Part shown: one piece after another, positions 15,436 through 22,312 of the stretch
How positions within the stretch are numbered: position 1 is the stretch's first letter
Layout of the letters: the number at the start of each line of letters is the position of its first letter
Made by a program: the position numbers and the translations under genes
NCBI GenBank assembly: GCA_900319695.1
Contig: ONPN01000046.1
Span: 1-38,373 of the forward strand
Reading direction: 5' to 3'
From: an uncultured Eubacteriales bacterium
GTDB lineage: Bacteria; Bacillota; Clostridia; Oscillospirales; Oscillospiraceae
DNA length: 38,373 bases
Notes under the pieces: generated by a model
What the model was told of the DNA's origin: nothing
Database searches by the model: none
The model's input: the letters and a program-made list of their open reading frames with translations, nothing else

Positions 15436-15570
15436 TCAGGCGCTGAGCTGGGCTCTGCCTTTCGCTCTGCGGCGGGCAAGGACCTTGCGGCCGTTCGCGG
15501 TCTTCATTCTCTTGCGGAAGCCGTGCTCTTTCTTGCGCTGGAGCTTCTTGGGCTGATAGGTACGCAGCAT
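15436..15570 (-). CDS. rpmH: 50S ribosomal protein L34
   Basis: 44 aa, the standard L34 length, very basic. It starts [20 protein letters not shown] and ends in [13 protein letters not shown]; the conserved GFRKRM and RKVLARRR blocks are intact. L34 is a late-assembling protein of the large ribosomal subunit. AAAGGAG lies 8 bases upstream of the ATG, and a leader of about 150 bases connects it to the promoter at 15727-15756. It heads the rpmH-rnpA-yidD-yidC-jag operon. dnaA, the usual divergent neighbour, is replaced by thiT. Confidence 0.96.
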   Translation of the reverse strand: MLRTYQPKKLQRKKEHGFRKRMKTANGRKVLARRRAKGRAQLSA

Positions 15571-15694
15571 GGGGTGCACTCCTTTCTCCGGGCCAGAGGG
15601 CCCATGTAATACTCAACATCCCCGGCTCAGAGCCGGAAAAGTAGTTGACAAAACATCTGCGGTGTTTCCCGACGCGACGTTTTCACGCGCAAAG

Positions 15695-15726
15695 AAGCAC
15701 CCGGCGGCAGGGGCCGCCGAGTGCTT
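15695..15726 (-). promoter_or_regulatory. Strong hairpin at the 5' end of the rpmH leader
   Basis: A 14-bp stem (15695-15708 with 15713-15726, one G-U pair) starts directly after the -10 box of the rpmH promoter, so the mRNA would begin with it. It may protect the 5' end. It could also serve thiT as a terminator, though no T-run follows. Confidence 0.55.
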
Positions 15727-15756
15727 ATTATAAAGGAAAACCTTACAATTTGTCAA
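15727..15756 (-). promoter_or_regulatory. Promoter of the rpmH operon
   Basis: Minus-strand consensus TTGACA (15751-15756), an 18-base spacer and consensus TATAAT (15727-15732), fitting for a highly expressed ribosomal gene. Confidence 0.85.
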
Positions 15757-15778
15757 CAAGAATATTTGTTTTTCCCAA

Positions 15779-16333
15779 TCACGCCAGATCCTCGCCGCGG
15801 AGGTATTTGCCCATGGGCTTATAGAGCAGCGCGCCGATAAACAGGCACAGCGCGGTGTTGATGAGGATGAAGCTGCCGTTATAGAGCAGGGAATAGAACC
15901 AGGGGCTGGTCATTGTCATGCCGAAGAAGGTCTCGGGCATATACTCCGCCCAGACGGTAGCGCCCACCACATAGTGCACCAGAAAGCGCGCAAAAGCGCC
16001 GACCACCATGCCGATGAAGAAGCCGCCCTTTTTGCCCTTGAAAAGTCCCGCAAGCCCCAGCATGGTGAAGGCCACCAGATAGTCACCCAGCATGGACTGC
16101 CAGCCCCAGGCATAGGCCCCGTCCAGGGTGAGCTGCAAAACGCCGAATACAAAGCTTGTGAGCATGCCGGGCCAGAAGCCCCAGCGCGCGCAGTAGATGA
16201 AGATCGGCAGCATCGCCAGATCCACCGCCCCGCCCTGGGGCAGCTCAAAGAGCTTGATGTAGCTGAGTACCTGGGCCATGGCCACAAAGATCGCTCCCTC
16301 GGTCAGGCAGCGCAGTTTGAGATTTTTCTTCAT
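15779..16333 (-). CDS. thiT: Thiamine ECF transporter substrate-binding subunit ThiT
   Basis: 184 aa with about six membrane helices, the normal ThiT size. The family opening is present (TEGAIFVAMAQVLSYIKLF), as are Trp-rich segments that hold thiamine (YCARWGFWPGMLTS, DGAYAWGWQSMLGDY, FARFLVHYVVGATVWAEY). It captures thiamine for the shared ECF module (EcfA1A2T), which is not coded here. The start at 16333 follows GGGGAGG; a longer frame to 16384 runs into the riboswitch terminator and is rejected. Control is by the TPP riboswitch upstream. Confidence 0.95.
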   Translation of the reverse strand: MKKNLKLRCLTEGAIFVAMAQVLSYIKLFELPQGGAVDLAMLPIFIYCARWGFWPGMLTSFVFGVLQLTLDGAYAWGWQSMLGDYLVAFTMLGLAGLFKGKKGGFFIGMVVGAFARFLVHYVVGATVWAEYMPETFFGMTMTSPWFYSLLYNGSFILINTALCLFIGALLYKPMGKYLRGEDLA

Positions 16334-16373
16334 GTGTGATTCCTCCCCAAAAGATTTGTTGGGAAGCGGAGCA

Positions 16374-16404
16374 ACAAAAAACACAGGCTCAAAAAACGAA
16401 CCTG
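16374..16404 (-). terminator. Expression-platform terminator of the TPP riboswitch
   Basis: On the minus strand CAGGTTC and GAGCCTG pair around a GTTTTTT loop (16384-16404), followed by TGTTTTTTG. When TPP is bound, this hairpin should form and stop transcription before thiT. A second small hairpin (GCGG/CCGC) lies between aptamer and terminator. Confidence 0.75.
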
Positions 16405-16420
16405 CGGTTTCCGCGCTCTG

Positions 16421-16507
16421 TTTCCTACGCCGGCATTATCCGGATCAGGTTCCAGGGTTTCAAGGCTCGATTACCTTGTCTCAGCCGGAAATATCCAGCG
16501 CCCCTTT
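16421..16507 (-). promoter_or_regulatory. TPP riboswitch (thi box) aptamer
   Basis: Read on the minus strand, the conserved parts occur in order: GGGGCGCTGG, CCGGCTGAGA, ACCCTGGAACCTGATCCGGA, and TAATGCCGGCGTAGGAAA. These are the diagnostic CUGAGA pyrimidine-sensor and the CCUGAUCCGGAUAAUGCCGGCGAGGGA-like pyrophosphate-sensor regions. It lowers thiT expression when thiamine pyrophosphate is plentiful. Confidence 0.95.
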
Positions 16508-16520
16508 CGATTGTGTCTGC

Positions 16521-16549
16521 ATTGTATCACCGGCGTCCAGCGCTGTCAA
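16521..16549 (-). promoter_or_regulatory. Promoter of the riboswitch-thiT transcript
   Basis: Minus-strand TTGACA (16544-16549), a 17-base spacer and TACAAT (16521-16526), about 14 bases before the aptamer. Confidence 0.85.
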
Positions 16550-16646
16550 GAACATGCGGAACTTTTTGCGCCGTCCGCCGTCTTGATAGGCAGAACCGCA
16601 AAACAGGGTTCTGTACATAGACTGATACAGTCAGGAGGATTCCGAT

Positions 16647-17390
16647 ATGAAACAGATTCAGAAAACCGTTGTGTGCGCCATTCTCGCCATTGAGCTTCTC
16701 ATGGGCTTCTGCGCCTCCGGCGCGGTGTCGTTTGCGGAGACGCCCGAAGTTCCGGCGGCTTTACCGGCGGAGGTCACGGTCTCCGCGTCCGGCACAGTGC
16801 GGCTGGTTCCCGACAAGGCGTCGGTCGCCTTCGGGGTCACGACCGAGGAGGCATCGGCAGACCTTGCCCAGAGCAAAAACAGCGAGGCTGTCGACAAGGT
16901 CATCGCGGTGCTGACCGAGCGGGGCATCGAAGAAAAGAGCATCCGCACCACAAACTACAGCCTGTATCCCCAGTACGACTACTCCGACGGCGTCTCCCGC
17001 ATCATCGGCTACAGTGTCTGCACCACACTGCTCATCCAGGATCAGGACATTGAGAGCGTCGGAAAGCTCCTGTCCGACTGCGTAGCGGCGGGCGTCAACC
17101 ACGTCGACCAGGTCTCCTTCCTGTGCAGCGGCTATGACGAGGCATATCAGGGGGCCCTGGCCGAGGCAGTTCAGAACGCGCGGGTGAAGGCTGAGGTGCT
17201 GGCCAAGGCCGCTGGGAAGACGCTCGGCGAGGCCGTGTCCGTCACGGAGGGCTGGCAGGACAGCTCCGCCCGCTACGACAAGGGCGCGGTTTACCAATAC
17301 GCGGCGATGGATTCCGTGGCCTCCCCCTCCTTCATGCCGGGAGAATCCGAGATCAGCGCCAATGTCACCGTGACCTATGCGATGAAATAA
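16647..17390 (+). CDS. SIMPL-domain (DUF541) exported protein
   Basis: 247 aa. A signal peptide spans about residues 1-31 (hydrophobic core LAIELLMGFCASGAVSFAE). The SIMPL/DUF541 domain fills the rest: VTVSASGTVRLVPDKASVAFGV, then TTNYSLYPQYDY, IIGYSVCTTLLIQ and the closing MPGESEISANVTVTYAMK. The family forms oligomeric outer-face or periplasmic proteins whose role is mostly unclear. AGGAGG precedes the ATG. It stands alone, between the divergent thiT leader and the convergent nadE. Confidence 0.9.
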   Translation: MKQIQKTVVCAILAIELLMGFCASGAVSFAETPEVPAALPAEVTVSASGTVRLVPDKASVAFGVTTEEASADLAQSKNSEAVDKVIAVLTERGIEEKSIRTTNYSLYPQYDYSDGVSRIIGYSVCTTLLIQDQDIESVGKLLSDCVAAGVNHVDQVSFLCSGYDEAYQGALAEAVQNARVKAEVLAKAAGKTLGEAVSVTEGWQDSSARYDKGAVYQYAAMDSVASPSFMPGESEISANVTVTYAMK

Positions 17391-17408
17391 CAGAAAAAGC
17401 ACCAAGAA

Positions 17409-17456
17409 CCCCCCGTGGGACGCTCCGGATTCTTTCCGGGTATGTCCCGCGGGGGG
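17409..17456. terminator. Large hairpin between the SIMPL gene and nadE
   Basis: A 13-bp stem (17409-17421 with 17444-17456, one mismatch) has a second stem CCGGA/TCCGG nested inside. T-runs are weak on both sides, though the minus strand continues to GCTTTTTCTG. It is placed between convergent genes, so termination is likely. Confidence 0.6.
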
Positions 17457-17461
17457 CAGTT

Positions 17462-18193
17462 TCATGGATTTTCAAACGTGCTGATGGGGCGGCGCTTGTG
17501 GGCGCTGCGGCTGTGATAGCGGTCGATGATGGCCTTGTCGTGCTCGTTGACCTCGCCGCGCAGGAGATAGGCGTCGACGGCGGCATAGCTCACGCCGAGC
17601 TCCTTCTCGTCCGTCTGGCCCTCGTAGAGCCCGGCGGAGGGGGCCTTCTCCACGATGGAGACCGGGGCGTTCAGATAGCGCAGGAACTCAAAGATCTCAG
17701 TCGCGCAGAGATCGGAGATGGGATTTAAGTCGCTGGCCCCGTCGCCCCATTTGGTGAAGTAGCCGAGGTGGATCTCGCTGCGGTTGCCGGTGCCCGCGAC
17801 GAGGCGGTTCTCCGCCGCCGCGATCGCGTAGAGCGTCGTCATGCGCAGGCGGGGCGCGATGTTCGTCAGGGCCATATCGTTGAGCGCGGCGGCGCCCTCC
17901 AGGGCCTTGAGCTCCGCCTCGCGCACGGCGGTGAGGTCCACGGTGCGGCACTCGATCCCGAACCGAGCGGCGAGGGCGTTGCCGTCGTCTTTATCCTGGC
18001 CGTAGTTCTGCGTTGAGGCGCAGGGCATGATGACGCCCAGGGTGTTGTCGCAGGCGGCCTTGCAGAGGATGCCGACCAGGGCGCTGTCCTTGCCGCCGGA
18101 GTTTCCGAAGACGATGCCGTCCGCGTGGGCCTCGGCGAGCTTTGCGCGGATGTAAGCCACGCGCTTTTCAAATTCTTCCCGATAGTTTCTCAT
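17462..18193 (-). CDS. nadE: Ammonia-dependent NAD(+) synthase
   Basis: 243 aa from the ATG at 18193. The ATP-pyrophosphatase loop is in FGNSGGKDSALVGIL (SGGKDS near residue 36). Other NadE landmarks are GTGNRSEIHLGYFTKWGDGASDLNPISDL and the late LGVSYAAVDAYL. No glutaminase domain is present, so it uses ammonia to amidate nicotinic acid adenine dinucleotide. The LRR gene upstream ends in GAGGAGTGATG: its last codons carry the ribosome site and its TGA overlaps an in-frame ATG at 18202. That ATG is only 2 bases from the site, so 18193 (11 bases) is preferred. It is the last gene of the LRR operon. Confidence 0.93.
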   Translation of the reverse strand: MRNYREEFEKRVAYIRAKLAEAHADGIVFGNSGGKDSALVGILCKAACDNTLGVIMPCASTQNYGQDKDDGNALAARFGIECRTVDLTAVREAELKALEGAAALNDMALTNIAPRLRMTTLYAIAAAENRLVAGTGNRSEIHLGYFTKWGDGASDLNPISDLCATEIFEFLRYLNAPVSIVEKAPSAGLYEGQTDEKELGVSYAAVDAYLLRGEVNEHDKAIIDRYHSRSAHKRRPISTFENP

Positions 18194-18201
18194 TAGTCTC
18201 A

Positions 18202-19605
18202 TCACTCCTCAACGTACAACGGATCGTTCCAGGTAAAGTTATAGGTCGTGTAGGCGTAATCCTCAAACTGCTCGCGCAGCTTTTCGTAGCGCGGGTGGAG
18301 CTTGTCCACATAGGTGTCGATGTAGTTTGCAAGCTCGATATAGCGCCAGCGGCCGCCCACCGGATCGTCATAGACCGTAAGGTCGATCTCGCAGTTGGGC
18401 GCGCGCCGGTGGAACTCCTCCACCTGCTCGGCCGGGACGGGGTTATACGCGCCGATCCAGAGGCGCTCCAGCCCCGTCAGGGGGTAGAGCGGCGTAATAT
18501 CCGTCAGGGAGGGGCGCTCGCCGTCCCCGTAGAAGTCGTAGCCGATGCTGGCGATGTTCAGATGGCGCAGCTTGTCAAGTCCCGACAGCGGGCGCAGATC
18601 CGAGGCGTAGCTGTTGGAGAGCTCCAGATATTCAAGCTCATGGCAGCTCGCCAGCGGCGTGAGGTCGCGGATATTGCACATGGAGAGGATCGCGACCTCG
18701 AGCTTCGGCATGCGTGAGCAGAAGCCGATATCCGTCAGCATGGTGTTGTGGCCAAGGTCGAGATACTTGACGTCATGGCAGTAGTAGAGGCCGTCCACGT
18801 TGTCGTTGGTCAGCATGCCGCCGCGCGAGGCCATGGAGGCCAGAATGCGCTCGGTATCCGTGCGGGCGGTGTAATTGTCGCCGAAGAAGACGCGGAAGAC
18901 CACCTTGACACTCGGGTGGCGGAGATTGATGTCCTCGAGCCGCTTCACGTCCAGGCCGCAGCTGTCCATGTCGACATAGGTGAGCTGGGGCATGTAGTTC
19001 ATGACCTCGTCGATAAAATTGCCGTTGTCCTTGACGGGGACGCGGTAGAGGTTGATGGTGGTGTTGGAGAGGTCGCAGTCGACGCCGTAGAGCTTGAAGG
19101 CGTATTGGAAGGCGGGCCTCGGCAGGATCTGGCGCAGTCTTGAAATATCGCTCCAGGTGAGCACGCCGCCCTCGGCGCCGAGCTTGACGCTCTCAATGCC
19201 GGGCAGCAGGGCGAGCTTGCGGGCCGCTGCCTCGCAGTCGGCAACGGACATGGCGCTCAGATCAGCGGAGCGCGCGTCGGTATCCAGCACGGTCCCGTTC
19301 GGGAGCGTGACGGTGTAGCGGGCGCTCACCTGCGGGTGGGCCATGGCCCAGTTGGCGGCCTCCTCCTCGTTCTCGCTGCCGCTGAGATCGACGGCGCGCA
19401 GGGCGGGCAGAGAATCAAGCAGGGCGGCCTCCCCGGCGGCGAGGCGGATCTGCAGCGACTCCGTCGCGACGTCCACATCGCCGGCGGCAAAATGCACGGG
19501 CGGGATCGGCGTCGGCTCCGGCGGGGTCTGTTCCCTCTTGCCGCAGGCGTTGAGAGCAAGGCAGAGGATAAGAACAAGTGCGATAAACAATTTGCGAAAA
19601 TTCAT
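18202..19605 (-). CDS. Leucine-rich-repeat lipoprotein 4 of tandem array
   Basis: 467 aa from the ATG at 19605, with AAGGAG upstream; a longer frame to 19641 overlaps the previous gene. A lipoprotein signal ends LCLALNAC (lipobox, Cys near residue 21). The N-terminal half has the array's module (ANWAMAHPQVSARYTVTLPN then GTVLDTDARSADLSAM). The C-terminal half has about five 22-residue repeats (KYLDLGHNTMLTDIGFCSRM, LEVAILSMCNIRDLTPLASC, LEYLELSNSYASDLRPLSGL). It closes with FTWNDPLYVEE. LRR surface proteins usually bind protein partners; the ligand is unknown. The stop overlaps the possible nadE start. Confidence 0.85.
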   Translation of the reverse strand: MNFRKLFIALVLILCLALNACGKREQTPPEPTPIPPVHFAAGDVDVATESLQIRLAAGEAALLDSLPALRAVDLSGSENEEEAANWAMAHPQVSARYTVTLPNGTVLDTDARSADLSAMSVADCEAAARKLALLPGIESVKLGAEGGVLTWSDISRLRQILPRPAFQYAFKLYGVDCDLSNTTINLYRVPVKDNGNFIDEVMNYMPQLTYVDMDSCGLDVKRLEDINLRHPSVKVVFRVFFGDNYTARTDTERILASMASRGGMLTNDNVDGLYYCHDVKYLDLGHNTMLTDIGFCSRMPKLEVAILSMCNIRDLTPLASCHELEYLELSNSYASDLRPLSGLDKLRHLNIASIGYDFYGDGERPSLTDITPLYPLTGLERLWIGAYNPVPAEQVEEFHRRAPNCEIDLTVYDDPVGGRWRYIELANYIDTYVDKLHPRYEKLREQFEDYAYTTYNFTWNDPLYVEE

Positions 19606-19618
19606 GGTTCGCTCCTTT

Positions 19619-21001
19619 TTATTCAGAGGGGGCAGCCGCATTTGGGCCGTCGTACAGCGGGTCGTTCCAGGTCAGGGAGAAGACGTCGTCGTCATAGTAG
19701 TCAAACTGCATGCGCAGCAGGTAGTAGCGGGGTACGATGTTGCCGTCCCCGTCCCAGCGCCAGTGTCCGCCGGTGGGATCGTCATAGACAAGGGTGTCGA
19801 TCTCACAGTTTGGGAGGTGGCGGCGCAGCTCCTCTGCCTGCTCGTTCGGGACGCGGTTCATGCTCCCCAGATACAGGCGCTCAAGCTGGGTCATGCCGAA
19901 GAGCGGAGAGACGTCCTCAATATCCACGATGCCGGCGATGTTCAGGTGCTTGAGCTTATGCAGCTTTGCAAGCGGGCGAAGGTCCGTGCACTCGGTGCCG
20001 AACATCTCGAGGTATTCAAGCTCCGGGCAGTTGGTGAGGGGCGTGGCGTCCGACCAGCCGCACATGGCGAGGATGGCGGTCTCCAGCTTCGGCATCTGCG
20101 CGACGAAGGAGATATCCGTCAGCTGCTGGTTGTGGCCCAGGTCGAGGAACACGACGTCGTGGCAGCAGGCCAGAGCCTCCGCGTCCCAGGGGTAGATCAT
20201 GCCGCCCGCCGACGGTCTGGACGCGAGGATGCGCTGCACGTCGGTGCGCACGCTGTAGTTCTCGCCGAACCACACGCGCCAGACGAATTTCACGTCCGGG
20301 AAGTCCGTGCGCAGCTTTTCCATCTCCGGATTGGGAATGCCCGTGGTGTCCATGTCCACATAGTTGAGCTCGGTCATCAGAGGGATGACCTTCCGCAGCG
20401 CTTCGGCGTTGTCATCGATGGGGATGTGGCTGAAGTTGAGGGAGGTGTCCGAGAGATCGCAGTCCTTGCCGTAGAGCGTAAAGCCGTAGCGGAACGCGGT
20501 CTCCGGCAGCAGGGCGCGCAGGCGCGCGAGACTCTCCCAGGTATGCGCGCCGCCCTCTTTCCCGAGGCGGACGTTTTTCAGATCCGGCAGCAGGGCGAGC
20601 TTTGCGGCGCAGGCCTCGCACTCGGCGGGAGACAGGCTGCGCATGTCATAGCTCTGTGTGCCGGAGTCGATCACCGTCCCGTCCGGCAGGGTCACCGTGT
20701 AGAAGCATTCGATCTCCGGGTGGGCCTTGGCCCAGGCGGCGACCTCCTCCTCGTTCGCGCTGCCGCTCAAATCAGCCGAGCGCAGGGCGGGCAGGGACGC
20801 GAGCAGCGCGGTCTCCCCCTCGGCGAGAGGAAGGCGCAGCTCCTCGCTGTCCGCGGCAGCGCTTCCGGCGGCGAAGACCACCGGCGGCAGACCTGGCTCC
20901 TCAGTCGCGGCCGGCGCGCCGCTCTTCCCGACGCCGCAGGCGGTCAGGAGAGAGCAGAGCGCGAGGAGGGAAAGGCTGTAAAGCAATTTTTTCTTAGACA
21001 T
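19619..21001 (-). CDS. Leucine-rich-repeat lipoprotein 3 of tandem array
   Basis: 460 aa. The lipoprotein signal is MSKKKLLYSL with lipobox LLTAC (Cys 22). The order matches its neighbours: a short Ala/Pro/Glu spacer, the WAKAHPEIECFYTVTLPDGT module, KNVRLGKEGG and YVDMDTTG segments, the VWRVWFGENYSVRTDVQRIL block, then LRRs (VFLDLGHNQQLTDISFVAQM, LETAILAMCGWSDATPLTNC, LEYLEMFGTECTDLRPLAKL). The C-terminus has FSLTWNDPLYDG before an Ala-rich tail. AAGGAG lies 7 bases before the ATG and 9 bases separate it from the gene upstream. Function unknown, surface exposure predicted. Confidence 0.86.
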   Translation of the reverse strand: MSKKKLLYSLSLLALCSLLTACGVGKSGAPAATEEPGLPPVVFAAGSAAADSEELRLPLAEGETALLASLPALRSADLSGSANEEEVAAWAKAHPEIECFYTVTLPDGTVIDSGTQSYDMRSLSPAECEACAAKLALLPDLKNVRLGKEGGAHTWESLARLRALLPETAFRYGFTLYGKDCDLSDTSLNFSHIPIDDNAEALRKVIPLMTELNYVDMDTTGIPNPEMEKLRTDFPDVKFVWRVWFGENYSVRTDVQRILASRPSAGGMIYPWDAEALACCHDVVFLDLGHNQQLTDISFVAQMPKLETAILAMCGWSDATPLTNCPELEYLEMFGTECTDLRPLAKLHKLKHLNIAGIVDIEDVSPLFGMTQLERLYLGSMNRVPNEQAEELRRHLPNCEIDTLVYDDPTGGHWRWDGDGNIVPRYYLLRMQFDYYDDDVFSLTWNDPLYDGPNAAAPSE

Positions 21002-21010
21002 GAAAGCTCC

Positions 21011-22312
21011 TTAGAACGGGGACGTATCCTGGAAATCGAGAACGTCCGGATCGGGTACGACCTCGCGGGGACAGCTTACGTCGTAGAGCGGATCGTTCCA
21101 GGTGAAGGCGAAAGCCCCCTCCTCATAGCCGCCGAACTGCTCACGCAGCAGCTCATAGCGCGGATCGTAGCGGGGGTTGCCCATCTCGTCGCCGTGCTCG
21201 CTGAAGCGCCAGTACTCCTCGGTGGGGTCCGGCGTGGTGTCGTTGACGATACAGTTGGGGTGCAGGGATCGGAAGTGCTCGACCTGCTCCGTTGAGACAG
21301 GGTCGTGCATGCCGATCCAGAGTCGTTCGAGATCAAGGCCGTAGAGCGGTGAGATGTCCGTCACGGCGAAGTTATAGCAGATGTTGAGGTGCTTGAGATT
21401 GTGGCAGTTGGCCAGGGGCGTCAGATCGTGGAGCCTCGTGGTCATGGCCTCCAGGTACTCGAGCTTCGGGCAGTTGGCCAGCGGGGAGAAGTCCTCCACG
21501 AAGGTCATGCCGACGATCAGCACCTCGAGATCGGGCATGTAGCGGCAGAACTCAATGGTGTCCAGATAGTTGTTGTGGCCGAGGTCCAGGTACTTGACCT
21601 TGGTGCAGTATTTGAGATTCTGCACGTTGTTGTGCGCAAGCTCCCCCGCTTTGCCGGGCATGGAGGCCAGGATGCGCGTCACGTCCGTGCGGGCGGTGTA
21701 GTACTGGGCGAAGTTCACGCGCCAGACAACTTCTGTATTCGGCAGACTGTCGCGCAGGCGCGCCATGGCCTCATTGGAAACACGGCAGCTGTCCATGTCC
21801 AGCAGGCGCAGTCTGCTCATACAGGCGGTGACCTTGGCGACCAGCGCCCCCTCGTCTTCCATGTGGATATACTTGAGATCCATCACCTCGTCGCTGAGGT
21901 TGAAGCTGCGGTCGAACATGGTAAAGGCGTAGTCGATCACGGCCTGTGGGGCCGCGTCGTGCAGGAGCTTCAGGCTCTCCCAGCTCAGGGGCGTCGCCTG
22001 CTCGCTGCCGATGCGGATGGTCTGCAGCGCGGGCATTTTGCCGAGCGTGTCCGCGATTGCCGCCGCGTCCGCGTCCCGCAGTCCCGCGAGGTCGACAGAG
22101 GTGTCGGAGGCGCGATAGGTTTTGCCGAGGATTTGGAATTCCGGCTCCGGCGTCGGGGTCGGCTCCGGGGTAGGCGCGGGCGTCTCCGTCGGCGCAGGCG
22201 TTTCCGTCACGGCCGGGGTCTCAGGCTCTCCCCCGCCCCCGCAGCCTGCGAGCAGCAGGCACAGCGTCAGGCAGAGCAGCAGAACGGGAAAGCGCTGTTT
22301 GTTCAGTATCAT
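21011..22312 (-). CDS. Leucine-rich-repeat lipoprotein 2 of tandem array
   Basis: 433 aa. The lipoprotein signal has lipobox LLLAGC (Cys 24), followed by a Thr/Pro/Glu spacer (ETPAPTETPAPTPEPTPTPE) suited to crossing the cell wall. It lacks the first WAKAHPE module of its neighbours, which makes it the shortest. The YLDLGHNNYLDTIEFCRYMP, LEVLIVGMTFVEDFSPLANC and LEYLEAMTTRLHDLTPLANC repeats and the closing FAFTWNDPLYDV are shared. The ATG overlaps the upstream stop by 4 bases, so translation is coupled. Confidence 0.87.
   Translation of the reverse strand: MILNKQRFPVLLLCLTLCLLLAGCGGGGEPETPAVTETPAPTETPAPTPEPTPTPEPEFQILGKTYRASDTSVDLAGLRDADAAAIADTLGKMPALQTIRIGSEQATPLSWESLKLLHDAAPQAVIDYAFTMFDRSFNLSDEVMDLKYIHMEDEGALVAKVTACMSRLRLLDMDSCRVSNEAMARLRDSLPNTEVVWRVNFAQYYTARTDVTRILASMPGKAGELAHNNVQNLKYCTKVKYLDLGHNNYLDTIEFCRYMPDLEVLIVGMTFVEDFSPLANCPKLEYLEAMTTRLHDLTPLANCHNLKHLNICYNFAVTDISPLYGLDLERLWIGMHDPVSTEQVEHFRSLHPNCIVNDTTPDPTEEYWRFSEHGDEMGNPRYDPRYELLREQFGGYEEGAFAFTWNDPLYDVSCPREVVPDPDVLDFQDTSPF

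Noticed and set aside
15571-15778. Possible oriC with DnaA boxes near rpmH
   Set aside because: No TTATCCACA-like box was found on either strand and dnaA/dnaN are not in the window.
16334-16384. Longer start for thiT
   Set aside because: It would put the coding region over the riboswitch terminator; the ATG at 16333 has a strong ribosome site.
19343-21295. 650-codon plus frame across two LRR genes
   Set aside because: It spans two genes and their ribosome sites on the other strand and contains no recognisable domain.
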